Assembly: GCA_031292145.1 (NCBI GenBank)
Contig: JARLHR010000247.1
Span: 1 to 35,174 of the forward strand
Source of the DNA: Clostridium sp.
GTDB taxonomy: Bacteria; Bacillota; Clostridia; Clostridiales; Clostridiaceae
DNA length: 35,174 nucleotides
Direction: 5' to 3'
Positions 24,928 through 32,176 of this stretch are shown here, piece by piece. Positions within the stretch are counted from its first letter, which is position 1. Each line of letters opens with the position of its first letter. Both the position numbers and the translations under genes were made by a program. Below the pieces are notes generated by a model. It was given only the letters and a program-made list of their open reading frames with translations. It was not told where the DNA came from and searched no databases.

Positions 24928-26172
24928 ATGAGACCACTAGCAGATTTGATGAGACCTAATAAGTTAGAAGATTTTGTAGGACAACAACATATTTTAAGTG
25001 ACGGAAAGCCATTATATAATTTGATAAGAAGTAAGAATATATGTAATTGTATTTTTTATGGTCCACCTGGAACTGGTAAGACAACATTAGCTAACATAAT
25101 GGCTAATTATGTAGATAAGAAATTTTATAAATTAAATGCAACAACTGCATCGGTAAAAGACATTCAAGATATTACTGATAACATTAATAATTTACTTAAT
25201 TATAATGGCGTAGTTTTATACATAGATGAGCTTCAACATTTTAATAAAAAACAGCAGCAAGCTCTGTTAGAGTTCATTGAAGATGGAAGAATAACTTTAA
25301 TTGCAAGTACTACGGAAAATCCATACTTTGTTATACATAAAGCAATAATAAGCAGATGTAATATATTTTCCTTTAAACCATTAAATACTTCTGATATTGT
25401 AGTAGGCCTTAAGAACTCTATTGAAAAATTAATATCTCAAGGAATAGAAATAGAATATTCAGATGAAGCTCTTAATTTTATTGGAGAAATATCACAAGGG
25501 GATTATAGAAAAGCATATAATATCTTAGAAATTGCTATAAATTCTCAAATAAAAAAGGTTAGAGTAATTTCAAGTGAGTATATAGAAAGCTTAGGTCAGT
25601 CTAGTATGCGAGCTGATTCTAGTGGAGATGAGTTTTATAATTTGCTAAGCGCTCTTCAAAAGAGTATTAGGGGAAGTGATCCTAATGCTTCAATTCATTA
25701 TTTAGCAAGGCTCATTAAAGGAGGAAATTTAACTGCTATTATCAGAAGAATTTCTGTTATTGCGGCTGAAGATATTGGTCTTGCATTTCCTAATGCATTA
25801 TCGGTTGTTAATTCTGGTATAGAGCTTGCTTTAAAGGTGGGATTCCCGGAGGCGAGAATAATACTTTCTGAAATAGTTATATATTTAGCGACTCTTCCTA
25901 AATCCAATAGTGCATGTTTAGCTATTGATGCGGCTATGAGTGACTTGGAAAATATTAATTTTGGGGATGTGCCAATGCATTTAAAAGATGCACATTATAT
26001 GGGAGCAGCTAACCTCGGAGTTGGTGGATACAAATATCCACACAATTATAATGATCATTATGTAAAGCAGGATTACTTGCCTAAAGAGTTAGATGGAAAG
26101 ATATATTATAATGAGCAAAATAATAAGTACGAAGAGAGCTTAAAAAAGTATTGGGAAAAAATTAAAAAATAA
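24928..26172 (+). CDS. rarA: Replication-associated recombination protein A (AAA+ ATPase)
   Basis: This 414-residue RarA/MgsA protein is related to clamp-loader ATPases and acts at stalled replication forks. It starts RPLADLMRPNKLEDFVGQQH; Walker A is GPPGTGKTT (45-53), Walker B VVLYIDE (95-101), sensor 1 STTENP (127-132) and the arginine finger ISR (about 141-143). The C-terminal tetramerisation region has AEDIGLAFPNAL, ARIILSEIVIYLATLPKSN and YKYPHNYNDHYVKQDYLP. Length is close to the family norm. GAGGTGAAGG before the ATG is a strong ribosome binding site. It stands alone between repeat elements. Confidence 0.95.
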   Translation: MRPLADLMRPNKLEDFVGQQHILSDGKPLYNLIRSKNICNCIFYGPPGTGKTTLANIMANYVDKKFYKLNATTASVKDIQDITDNINNLLNYNGVVLYIDELQHFNKKQQQALLEFIEDGRITLIASTTENPYFVIHKAIISRCNIFSFKPLNTSDIVVGLKNSIEKLISQGIEIEYSDEALNFIGEISQGDYRKAYNILEIAINSQIKKVRVISSEYIESLGQSSMRADSSGDEFYNLLSALQKSIRGSDPNASIHYLARLIKGGNLTAIIRRISVIAAEDIGLAFPNALSVVNSGIELALKVGFPEARIILSEIVIYLATLPKSNSACLAIDAAMSDLENINFGDVPMHLKDAHYMGAANLGVGGYKYPHNYNDHYVKQDYLPKELDGKIYYNEQNNKYEESLKKYWEKIKK

Positions 26173-26182
26173 TAATTATCAT

Positions 26183-26211
26183 TTGACAAAAGCAGAGTAG
26201 TTTGCTAAGAT
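26183..26211 (+). promoter_or_regulatory. Promoter of the iscR operon
   Basis: TTGACA (26183-26188), a 17-base spacer and TAAGAT (26206-26211) lie about 210 bases upstream of iscR. The perfect -35 makes this a good sigma-A type promoter. The repeat at 26232-26396 would therefore be in the transcribed leader. Confidence 0.65.
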
Positions 26212-26231
26212 ATAAACAAAAGTTAATATAT

Positions 26232-26396
26232 TTAAGGCATATGAAAGAAAATAATAAGTCCATGATGCTATGTATATTTCCTGTCAGACAAGGAAGTATT
26301 TTTGCCTCATAGTGGGCCTATTAGGTAAAAATGCTGACGCAGTATGACTGGAAATAGACTAGCATGCTGACTCATTATTTTTTTGAATATGCCTAA
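26232..26396 (+). repeat. Expanded short inverted-repeat element in the iscR leader
   Basis: The outer ends are TTAAGGCATATGAAAGAAAA and TTTTTTTGAATATGCCTAAA. Unlike the short copies, the middle contains an extra nested palindrome: TATTTCC/GGAAATA (26275-26281 and 26350-26356) around GTATTTTTGCCT/AGGTAAAAATGC (26296-26307 and 26323-26334, two wobble pairs). The whole element can fold into one long stem. It occupies most of the space between the promoter and iscR. Confidence 0.75.
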
Positions 26397-26416
26397 AAAT
26401 ACAAAGAGGTGAAAGA

Positions 26417-26869
26417 ATGAAACTTTCAACTAAAGGAAGATATGGAGTTAGAGCTATGGTTGATTTAGCATCTAACTATGGCGGTGCCCCAGTTTCAATA
26501 AAGACTATATCGAAAAGAGAAAATCTTTCAGAATATTATTTAGAACAATTATTTAGTCCGCTTAGGCGTGCTAATGTTATAAGAAGCATAAGAGGCGCAC
26601 AAGGTGGATATATTTTATGCAAACCGCCTAGCGAAATAACTGTAGGAGATATAATGACTATTTTAGAAGGGCCTATTGAAATAGCAGATTGTATTGACGG
26701 TGTTGAATGCGATAGTGCAGATTGCTGTGCAACTAAAGCGGTATGGGAAAAAATAAAACATAGTATAGATAGTGTTATGAATTCAATAACATTACAAGAT
26801 ATACTTGATGATCACGAAGCGCTTCAAAAGAAAAATAGTGGCATTAAGATTGCAGATAGGAGTGAATAA
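26417..26869 (+). CDS. iscR: Rrf2-family iron-sulfur cluster regulator IscR
   Basis: The 150-residue winged-helix regulator starts MKLSTKGRYGVRAMVDLA, with the Rrf2 recognition segment SEYYLEQLFSPLRRANVIRSIRGAQGGY. Cys92, Cys98 and Cys104 match the three cluster ligands of E. coli IscR (a fourth Cys at 103 is extra). It senses Fe-S status and normally represses its own operon, here nifS-nifU-mnmA. GAGGTGA precedes the ATG. The nifS-like gene starts three bases after its stop codon region, so the operon is tight. Confidence 0.93.
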   Translation: MKLSTKGRYGVRAMVDLASNYGGAPVSIKTISKRENLSEYYLEQLFSPLRRANVIRSIRGAQGGYILCKPPSEITVGDIMTILEGPIEIADCIDGVECDSADCCATKAVWEKIKHSIDSVMNSITLQDILDDHEALQKKNSGIKIADRSE

Positions 26870-26871
26870 TT

Positions 26872-28053
26872 ATGAAAAATGTATATATGGACTATTCAGC
26901 TACAACTTATGTTAGACCTGAAGTTCTAGAAGAAATGCTTCCTTATTTTACACAAAAGTTTGGAAATCCATCTTCATTTTATGGAATATCAAGAGAGACT
27001 AAAAGAGCTATAGATAAAGCAAGGGAACAAGTTGCAAAGGCATTAAATTGTTTACCAGATGAAGTATATTTTACAGGTGGCGGATCAGAAGCTGATAACT
27101 GGGCAATAAAAGGAATAGCATCAGCTCATAAGAATAAAGGAAACCACATAATAACAACTAAAGTGGAACATCATGCAGTTCTTCATACTTGTGAGTATTT
27201 AGAAAAGAATGGCTTCGAAGTTACATATTTAGATGTAGATGAAGAAGGTTTTATTAGATTAGAAGATTTAAAAAATGCCATAACTGATAAAACAATTTTA
27301 GTTAGCATTATGTTTGCTAACAATGAAATAGGGACAATTCAACCAATAAAAGAAATTGGTGAGATTTGTAAGGAAAAGAAAATTTTCTTCCATACTGATG
27401 CAGTTCAAGCAGTTGGAAATATACCTGTAGATGTTAAAGAAATGAATATAGATATGTTATCATTAGCAGGTCATAAGGTTTATGGACCAAAAGGTATTGG
27501 AGCTTTATATATAAAGAAGGGAATTAAGATAGATAACTTAATTCATGGCGGAGGCCAAGAAAAAAATAGAAGAGCAGGAACAGAGAATATTGCATCCATC
27601 GTAGGTATTGGAAAAGCACTTGAACTTGCTACAGAAAATTTAGAAGAACATATGAAGAAATTAACAGTGCTTAGAGATAAGTTAATGGATGGGCTTTTAA
27701 AAGTTCCATATACTAGATTAAATGGACCAAGAGGAGATAAGAGGTTACCTGGAAATGTAAATGTATGTTTTAAATTTATTGAAGGTGAATCAATTCTTTT
27801 ATCTTTAGATTTTAAAGGGGTTTGTGCATCAAGTGGTAGTGCGTGTACATCAGGGTCTTTAGATCCATCTCATGTATTACTTGCAATTGGACTTCCACAT
27901 GAAATTGCTCATGGATCATTAAGATTATCAATGGGTGAAGGGTCAACAGAAGAAGATGTGGATTATGTTCTTGAAGTTGTTCCGCCAATTATTGAAAGAT
28001 TAAGAAATATGTCACCATTATGGGATGACTTTTTAAAGAAAGGGGAAAAATAA
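26872..28053 (+). CDS. nifS: Cysteine desulfurase (IscS/NifS family)
   Basis: The 393-residue PLP enzyme removes sulfur from cysteine for Fe-S cluster assembly and tRNA thiolation. Sequence hallmarks are DYSATTYVRPEV (7-18), GGGSEADNWAIKG (69-81), HHAVLH, HTDAVQAVG (174-182), the PLP lysine Lys202 in SLAGHKVYGPKG, and the catalytic Cys325 in SSGSACTSG. It sits directly between iscR and the scaffold gene and upstream of mnmA, so it probably supplies both partners. Clostridial copies are often called NifS or IscS without nitrogen-fixation meaning. Confidence 0.94.
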   Translation: MKNVYMDYSATTYVRPEVLEEMLPYFTQKFGNPSSFYGISRETKRAIDKAREQVAKALNCLPDEVYFTGGGSEADNWAIKGIASAHKNKGNHIITTKVEHHAVLHTCEYLEKNGFEVTYLDVDEEGFIRLEDLKNAITDKTILVSIMFANNEIGTIQPIKEIGEICKEKKIFFHTDAVQAVGNIPVDVKEMNIDMLSLAGHKVYGPKGIGALYIKKGIKIDNLIHGGGQEKNRRAGTENIASIVGIGKALELATENLEEHMKKLTVLRDKLMDGLLKVPYTRLNGPRGDKRLPGNVNVCFKFIEGESILLSLDFKGVCASSGSACTSGSLDPSHVLLAIGLPHEIAHGSLRLSMGEGSTEEDVDYVLEVVPPIIERLRNMSPLWDDFLKKGEK

Positions 28054-28054
28054 T

Positions 28055-28492
28055 ATGATATATACAGAAAAAGTAATGGATCATTTCCAAAATCCAAGAA
28101 ATGTTGGAGAAATAGAGGATGCTAATGGTGTTGGTGAAGTTGGAAACGCTAAGTGTGGAGATATAATGAAAATCTACTTAAAGGTTGAAGATAATATCAT
28201 AAAGGATGTTAAATTTAAAACTTTTGGCTGTGGATCTGCTATTGCTTCATCATCAATGGCAACTGAACTTATTAAAGGAAAAACTATTGATGAAGCTTGG
28301 GGGCTAACAAACAAAGCAGTTGCAGAAGCATTAGATGGTCTTCCACCAGTAAAAATGCACTGTTCAGTGTTAGCAGAAGAAGCAATTCATAAGGCTATAA
28401 ATGATTATAGAGCTAATAACGGTTTAGAAGTAATACCAATGGAAGAGCATAGTGATGAAGATTTACATGCTGCTGTACATGGAGAAGAATAG
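28055..28492 (+). CDS. nifU: Iron-sulfur cluster scaffold (NifU N-terminal/IscU type)
   Basis: The 145-residue scaffold protein on which clusters are built has FQNPRNVG (11-18), Cys34 in NAKCGD, Cys59 in [12 protein letters not shown] and Cys103 in [10 protein letters not shown], the three conserved ligand cysteines. The Asp at 36 typical of the first motif is present. It has only the U-type domain, with no NifU middle or C-terminal domain. It begins one base after the desulfurase stop codon, and mnmA follows eight bases on. Confidence 0.94.
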   Translation: MIYTEKVMDHFQNPRNVGEIEDANGVGEVGNAKCGDIMKIYLKVEDNIIKDVKFKTFGCGSAIASSSMATELIKGKTIDEAWGLTNKAVAEALDGLPPVKMHCSVLAEEAIHKAINDYRANNGLEVIPMEEHSDEDLHAAVHGEE

Positions 28493-28500
28493 GAGAATTT

Positions 28501-29577
28501 ATGAAGAAAAAAGTTTTAGTAGGTATGAGCGGTGGTGTAGATAGTTCTGTTGCGGCATATTTATTAAAACAGCAGGGATACGAAGTCATTGGTGCTACAA
28601 TGCAAATTTGGCAGCAAGATAATGACTTTCAAGAAAGAGAAGGGGGCTGCTGCTCCCTTTCTGCTGTTGATGATGCTAGAAGAGTATGCGACAAACTTGA
28701 TATACCATTTTATGTTTTGAATTTTAGAGATTATTTCAAGGAAAAAGTTATTGATAAGTTTGTTCAAGAATACATAGATGGAAGGACGCCAAACCCTTGT
28801 ATTGAATGTAATAAACATTTAAAATTTGATGAACTTCTAAGAAGAGCAAGAGGTATAGGTGCTGATTATGTGGCTACAGGTCATTATGCTAAAATTGAAA
28901 AGAGTGATGATAGATATCTTTTAGTTAGATCTGATGATGATAGGAAAGATCAAACTTATGCTTTGTATAATTTTACACAAGACCAATTGGAACATACATT
29001 GATGCCTTGTGGAGAATATGAAAAGACAAGAATAAGGGAAATAGCAAAAGAAATAGGTCTTGCTGTTCATAATAAAAAAGATAGTGAAGAAATTTGTTTT
29101 ATTCCTGATAATAATCACGGAAGATATATTTTAGAGGCAAAACCTGATAGAGTAAAGCCAGGTAACTTTGTTGATAAAGATGGTAATGTACTTGGAAAGC
29201 ATAAGGGGATTGTGTATTATACTATAGGTCAAAGAAAAGGACTTGGACTTTCTCTTGGAAGACCAGTATTTGTAACAAGCATAAATCCTAGAACTAATGA
29301 AGTTGTATTAGGTGCTGAGGAAGATATATTTAAAACAGATTTAATTGCAACAGATGTTAATTTTATACCTTTTGATAAGCTTGAAAAGGAAATGGAAGTC
29401 AAAGCAAAAGTTAGATATTCTGCAAAGCCAGCAGAGGCAGTATTAATTCCAATGAGCAATGGGAAAATTAAAGTTTCCTTTAAAGAAAAACAAAGGGCAA
29501 TAACCAAAGGTCAATCAGTTGTATTTTATGATAATGAAATAGTTGTTGGTGGCGGAATAATTGAAGAGATAATATAG
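28501..29577 (+). CDS. mnmA: tRNA-specific 2-thiouridylase MnmA
   Basis: The 358-residue enzyme adds sulfur to U34 of Lys, Glu and Gln tRNAs using ATP and sulfur relayed from a desulfurase. It has the PP-loop GMSGGVDSS (8-16), the nucleophile Cys100 in TPNPCIECN and the second catalytic Cys199 in SEEICFIP, then [18 protein letters not shown] and the C-terminal beta-barrel. AGGAG overlaps the end of the scaffold gene region. It is the last gene of the operon before a terminator, and its place after nifS points to that enzyme as the sulfur donor. Confidence 0.95.
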   Translation: MKKKVLVGMSGGVDSSVAAYLLKQQGYEVIGATMQIWQQDNDFQEREGGCCSLSAVDDARRVCDKLDIPFYVLNFRDYFKEKVIDKFVQEYIDGRTPNPCIECNKHLKFDELLRRARGIGADYVATGHYAKIEKSDDRYLLVRSDDDRKDQTYALYNFTQDQLEHTLMPCGEYEKTRIREIAKEIGLAVHNKKDSEEICFIPDNNHGRYILEAKPDRVKPGNFVDKDGNVLGKHKGIVYYTIGQRKGLGLSLGRPVFVTSINPRTNEVVLGAEEDIFKTDLIATDVNFIPFDKLEKEMEVKAKVRYSAKPAEAVLIPMSNGKIKVSFKEKQRAITKGQSVVFYDNEIVVGGGIIEEII

Positions 29578-29582
29578 GTTAT

Positions 29583-29622
29583 AAAAAAGCTGAGAGGTGT
29601 GTAGATACTCTTGGCTTTTTTT
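29583..29622 (+). terminator. Terminator of the isc-mnmA operon
   Basis: AAAAAGCTGAGAG pairs with CTCTTGGCTTTTT (two G-T wobbles) around a loop of about 10 bases and runs into a T-tract. It starts five bases after the mnmA stop codon. Confidence 0.85.
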
Positions 29623-29706
29623 AATTAATAATTCATCTGAATAATTTTCCTCTTAATGGATAGCATATAAACATTCCGAGTTGTATTGCTATTTTGGAGG
29701 TGTATA

Positions 29707-30207
29707 ATGTTTAAAACAAGGGATTTTTATTTTAAAAAAGTTTATAATGTTGATGGTAAAAAGGTTGGTATAATAGAAGACTTGTATATAGATTTCCATT
29801 TGGGAAAAGTTCTTGGTTTTAAGATATCTAATAGTCGTCTATTCGCAAAAAATAATTATGTGGATATGCAGGATGTTGTAGATATTGGGGAGGATATTAT
29901 AATAGATTCAATAAGGAAGGGCACTGGATTAACATTTAAGGAAATAAAGTATTTGGAGATTATTGATACATTAGGTGATGTTAGAGGTGTTTTAGAAGAC
30001 ATTATGATAGATATAAAGGATTATTCAATAAAAGCTATAGTAATAAGTTCAGGACTGCTAGACAAAATGATAAAAGGTAAGCAAATTATTCTTTTAAATA
30101 AATGTATACTAGGGGAAAAGTATATATTATATTCAGGAAATCAAGGTGTTTTATTTAAAACAATACCACATAATATGGAGAATTATAATGCAACTAAGAA
30201 AGCATAA
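29707..30207 (+). CDS. PRC-barrel domain protein
   Basis: This 166-residue protein has two PRC-barrel-like units: residues about 1-65 (FKTRDFYFKKVYNVDGKKVGIIEDLYIDFHLGKVLGFKIS) and about 80-150 (LEIIDTLGDVRGVLEDIMIDIKDYSIKAIVIS). PRC barrels are small beta-barrels used in RNA processing, photosystem assembly and sporulation-linked proteins (YlmC/YmxH type); the role here is unknown. An in-frame TTG at 29686 exists, but GGAGGTG at 29696-29702 selects the ATG at 29707. It overlaps the permease gene by 20 bases, so the two are co-expressed. Confidence 0.85.
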   Translation: MFKTRDFYFKKVYNVDGKKVGIIEDLYIDFHLGKVLGFKISNSRLFAKNNYVDMQDVVDIGEDIIIDSIRKGTGLTFKEIKYLEIIDTLGDVRGVLEDIMIDIKDYSIKAIVISSGLLDKMIKGKQIILLNKCILGEKYILYSGNQGVLFKTIPHNMENYNATKKA

Positions 30208-31216
30208 AAGAGCAATCTTATTAGGCGTAATCATATTATGTTTCATAGTATTTGTATTAGCTTACTTTTTAAATAAATCAATTAATACAATTGTAAATGT
30301 TATTTTTATATCTTTTATTTTGGCGTATACTTTAGGTCCTATTAGAGATGCATTTAAAACAAAGTTTAAGGTGAGTAAACGAGCAGCTTCTATCTTGGTC
30401 ATACTTTTAATAATTGGTATTTTTACTTCTTGTATAATAGTCATAGTTCCTGCTTTGTTTAAAGAAATAGCTAATATAAGCAATATATTTGGGAGCATAA
30501 GTAAATTTATGGATGGGCTATTACAAAAGAGTAAATTAAATAATCTTATATTAACTAACACAGTATATAATGAAATTTTAGAAAAAGGAAATGAAATTTG
30601 GATGAGATTTTCAGAAAATACTGTAGATAATTTAATCAGGATTAGTGATAATATCATGTCCCTTGCAATAATACCTATTGTTATTTATTATTTTCTTTGT
30701 GATGGAAATAAAATATATAATAAGATATTATTATTATTACCAACGGAAAAAAGAGGATTGACTAAAAAATTTTTAAGCGATATAGACAGAGTGTTAACAA
30801 GGTATATAACAAGTCAATTATTATTATCAGGTGTAATAGGTATATTAACTTTCATTATACTATTAATACTAAAGGTAAAATTCCCATTATGGATCTCTAT
30901 TTTAAATGCAATACTAAATATAATACCGTATTTTGGCCCGATATTTGGTGCGATTCCAGCAGTTATAGTGGCACTTTTAGATTCACCTGTAAAAGCCCTT
31001 TGGGTAATTGCCGGAATGTTTATAATTCAGCAGTTAGAAGGAGATATTTTAGCTCCAAAAATAACAGGGGACAGCACCGAAATGCATCCCCTTGTAATAG
31101 TAATTTTGCTCCTTATAGGCGATAAATTTGGAGGATTTATCGGAATGGTAATAGTAGTTCCAATAGCAGTTATTATAAAGGTTCTATATGATGATATAAA
31201 TTATTATTTGTTTTAA
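30188..31216 (+). CDS. AI-2E family transporter-like membrane protein
   Basis: The 342-residue protein belongs to the AI-2E / PerM / YtvI family. It has paired N-terminal helices, a long amphipathic middle region (about 95-145), and a C-terminal helical block with the conserved LNIIPYFGPIFGAIPAVIVAL, QQLEGDILAPKITGDSTEMHPLVIVI and GDKFGGFIGMVIVVPIAVIIKV. Members are proposed transporters or ion antiporters; the substrate is not known from sequence. The frame opens earlier (30146), but GGAG at 30177-30180 supports the ATG at 30188. It is commonly found near alaS in clostridia, as here. Confidence 0.88.
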   Translation: MQLRKHKRAILLGVIILCFIVFVLAYFLNKSINTIVNVIFISFILAYTLGPIRDAFKTKFKVSKRAASILVILLIIGIFTSCIIVIVPALFKEIANISNIFGSISKFMDGLLQKSKLNNLILTNTVYNEILEKGNEIWMRFSENTVDNLIRISDNIMSLAIIPIVIYYFLCDGNKIYNKILLLLPTEKRGLTKKFLSDIDRVLTRYITSQLLLSGVIGILTFIILLILKVKFPLWISILNAILNIIPYFGPIFGAIPAVIVALLDSPVKALWVIAGMFIIQQLEGDILAPKITGDSTEMHPLVIVILLLIGDKFGGFIGMVIVVPIAVIIKVLYDDINYYLF

Positions 31217-31652
31217 ATTATCATATGGATGTTGCATAAATAATAATTAATCATAATTTGATAATTTCTACAAGGCGTTGAAGGATAAAAATTTATTACA
31301 AATAACTGCCTGTTATCCATATAGATAGGCAATTGGTATATTGATTTATTGGTGAAATATATACGCTCATTTACCAGATGTCAAGTGTGTATCTTCACTA
31401 GAAATTAGAAATATTTTTGTGTAGTAGGCATTTGAAAATGAGCTGCTAAAGGTTCTTAATGACTGGTTGTTCCATTTATGCTTGTCTGAATCTTGCATTT
31501 GGAGCAAGCATAAATGGGCACAACCAGTCATTTAGAACCTTCCAGCGAAATTTTCATAGTCCTACGTAACAAAAATATTTCTGATTTCGGTAAGTTGCCA
31601 CATAAGTCTAGGTTCAGTACCGAGGATATAGGGCTGAAGATAAAGTTGAATA
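31217..31652. other. Intergenic region with long palindrome before the alaS promoter
   Basis: The region starts with a weak long-loop stem (AAATTATCA/TGATAATTT) and an imperfect TGCCT/AGGCA hairpin (31307-31331), neither a clear terminator. It then holds the fourth long-palindrome element (31401-31588). A short coding frame from 31514 is only the palindrome's right arm read through. Confidence 0.6.
31401..31588 (+). repeat. Long-palindrome element, copy 4
   Basis: The outer arms GAAATTAGAAATATTTTTGT (31401-31420) and ACAAAAATATTTCTGATTTC (31569-31588) pair with one wobble. Inner matched blocks are GAAAAT/ATTTTC, GCT/AGC, AAGGTTCT/AGAACCTT, AATGACTGGTTGT/ACAACCAGTCATT, CCATTTATGCTTG/CAAGCATAAATGG. 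The AATGACTGG stem replaces AGAGGTAGG of copy 3 with both arms changed together. Confidence 0.88.
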
Positions 31653-31681
31653 TTGACATAATTATCTATATGAAATATAAT
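31653..31681 (+). promoter_or_regulatory. Consensus promoter of the T-box/alaS transcript
   Basis: A perfect TTGACA (31653-31658) and a perfect TATAAT (31676-31681) are spaced exactly 17 bases. Transcription should begin near 31688, a few bases before the T-box leader. Confidence 0.88.
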
Positions 31682-31703
31682 TTTGATGAAATAATTAAAT
31701 ATT

Positions 31704-31899
31704 AAGCGATGAATAGGATAAGTAAATTTATTATAGATAATTCAGAGAAAAAGTGGTTGGTGAAAACTTTTTACTATTATATTTTGAAGCTGCCTAGGAG
31801 CTATAACTTACTAAGTGATGTGTGCTGTCGCACATAATTAGGGTGGTACCGCGGAATTTCAGCTTTCGTCCCTTTGTTTTATAGGGCGGAAGTTTTTTT
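31704..31899 (+). ncRNA. T-box leader (Ala-specific) controlling alaS
   Basis: The leader starts with the usual GATGAATAGGATAAGTAA sequence at the base of stem I. It carries a specifier loop TTTGAAGCTGCCTAGGAG whose codon GCT reads Ala. The T-box AGGGTGGTACCGCG (31840-31853) pairs with the free end of uncharged tRNA. An intrinsic terminator follows: CTTTCGTCCCT/AGGGCGGAAG with a T-run (31863-31899). When alanyl-tRNA is scarce, uncharged tRNA-Ala stabilises the antiterminator and alaS is transcribed. Confidence 0.93.
31863..31899 (+). terminator. Regulated T-box terminator
   Basis: CTTTCGTCCCT pairs with AGGGCGGAAG around TTGTTTTAT and ends in seven T residues. It is the terminator arm that competes with the T-box antiterminator. 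Confidence 0.88.
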
Positions 31900-31921
31900 G
31901 ATTTGGTAAATTATACACATT

Positions 31922-32045
31922 TAAAAAGAGCAGCTATGCTGCAATTAGGAACTTTTAACCTTTAAAAAGAGCAGCTATGCACCTATGAAAAGAGTAGCTA
32001 TGCTGAAATACGGAACTTTTCTGCAATTAGGAACTTTTCATCTTT
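31922..32045 (+). repeat. Three imperfect direct repeats (GAGCAGCTATGC units)
   Basis: Units start at about 31922, 31962 and 31986. The full unit reads AAAAAGAGCAGCTATGCTGC followed by AATTAGGAACTTTT. GCAGC TAT GCTGC is a small hairpin and AAAAG/CTTTT can close it. The second unit is shortened and the third has GTAGC and an extra AATTAGGAACTTTT, so the run grew by unequal duplication. Confidence 0.7.
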
Positions 32046-32098
32046 AAATTAAAAATAATTATAAAATATTAGTTAGAATTATTAAAAACAAAATAAAA

Positions 32099-32157
32099 AG
32101 ATATTCCGAAGGAATATCTTCATCAACTATTACCTATTACTTATTACCTATTAACTA
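32099..32157. repeat. Hairpin plus right arm of a heptad element
   Basis: AGATATTCC GAA GGAATATCT forms a perfect nine-base-pair hairpin (32099-32119). It is followed by CTATTACCTATTACTTATTA and CCTATTAACT, the right-arm type of the 7-bp repeats at 24199-24238. No left arm is present. It shares the GAA loop with the hairpin at 24177-24194. Confidence 0.65.
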
Positions 32158-32176
32158 AAAAATGGAGGAATGATTT

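Larger units (their letters stand above)
31900..32160. other. Untranslated spacer between the T-box and alaS
   Basis: About 275 bases separate the terminator from the alaS start codon, far more than usual for a T-box gene. The space is occupied by three GAGCAGCTATGC direct repeats (31922-32045), an AT-rich stretch and a half heptad element with a hairpin (32099-32157). No gene is visible. Confidence 0.65.

Noticed and set aside
30889-31125. Second frame inside the AI-2E permease gene
   Set aside because: It is a shadow of the permease coding sequence in another frame, with no ribosome binding site.
31514-31705. Frame of 63 codons before the T-box
   Set aside because: It is the right arm of palindrome copy 4 read through into the alaS promoter.
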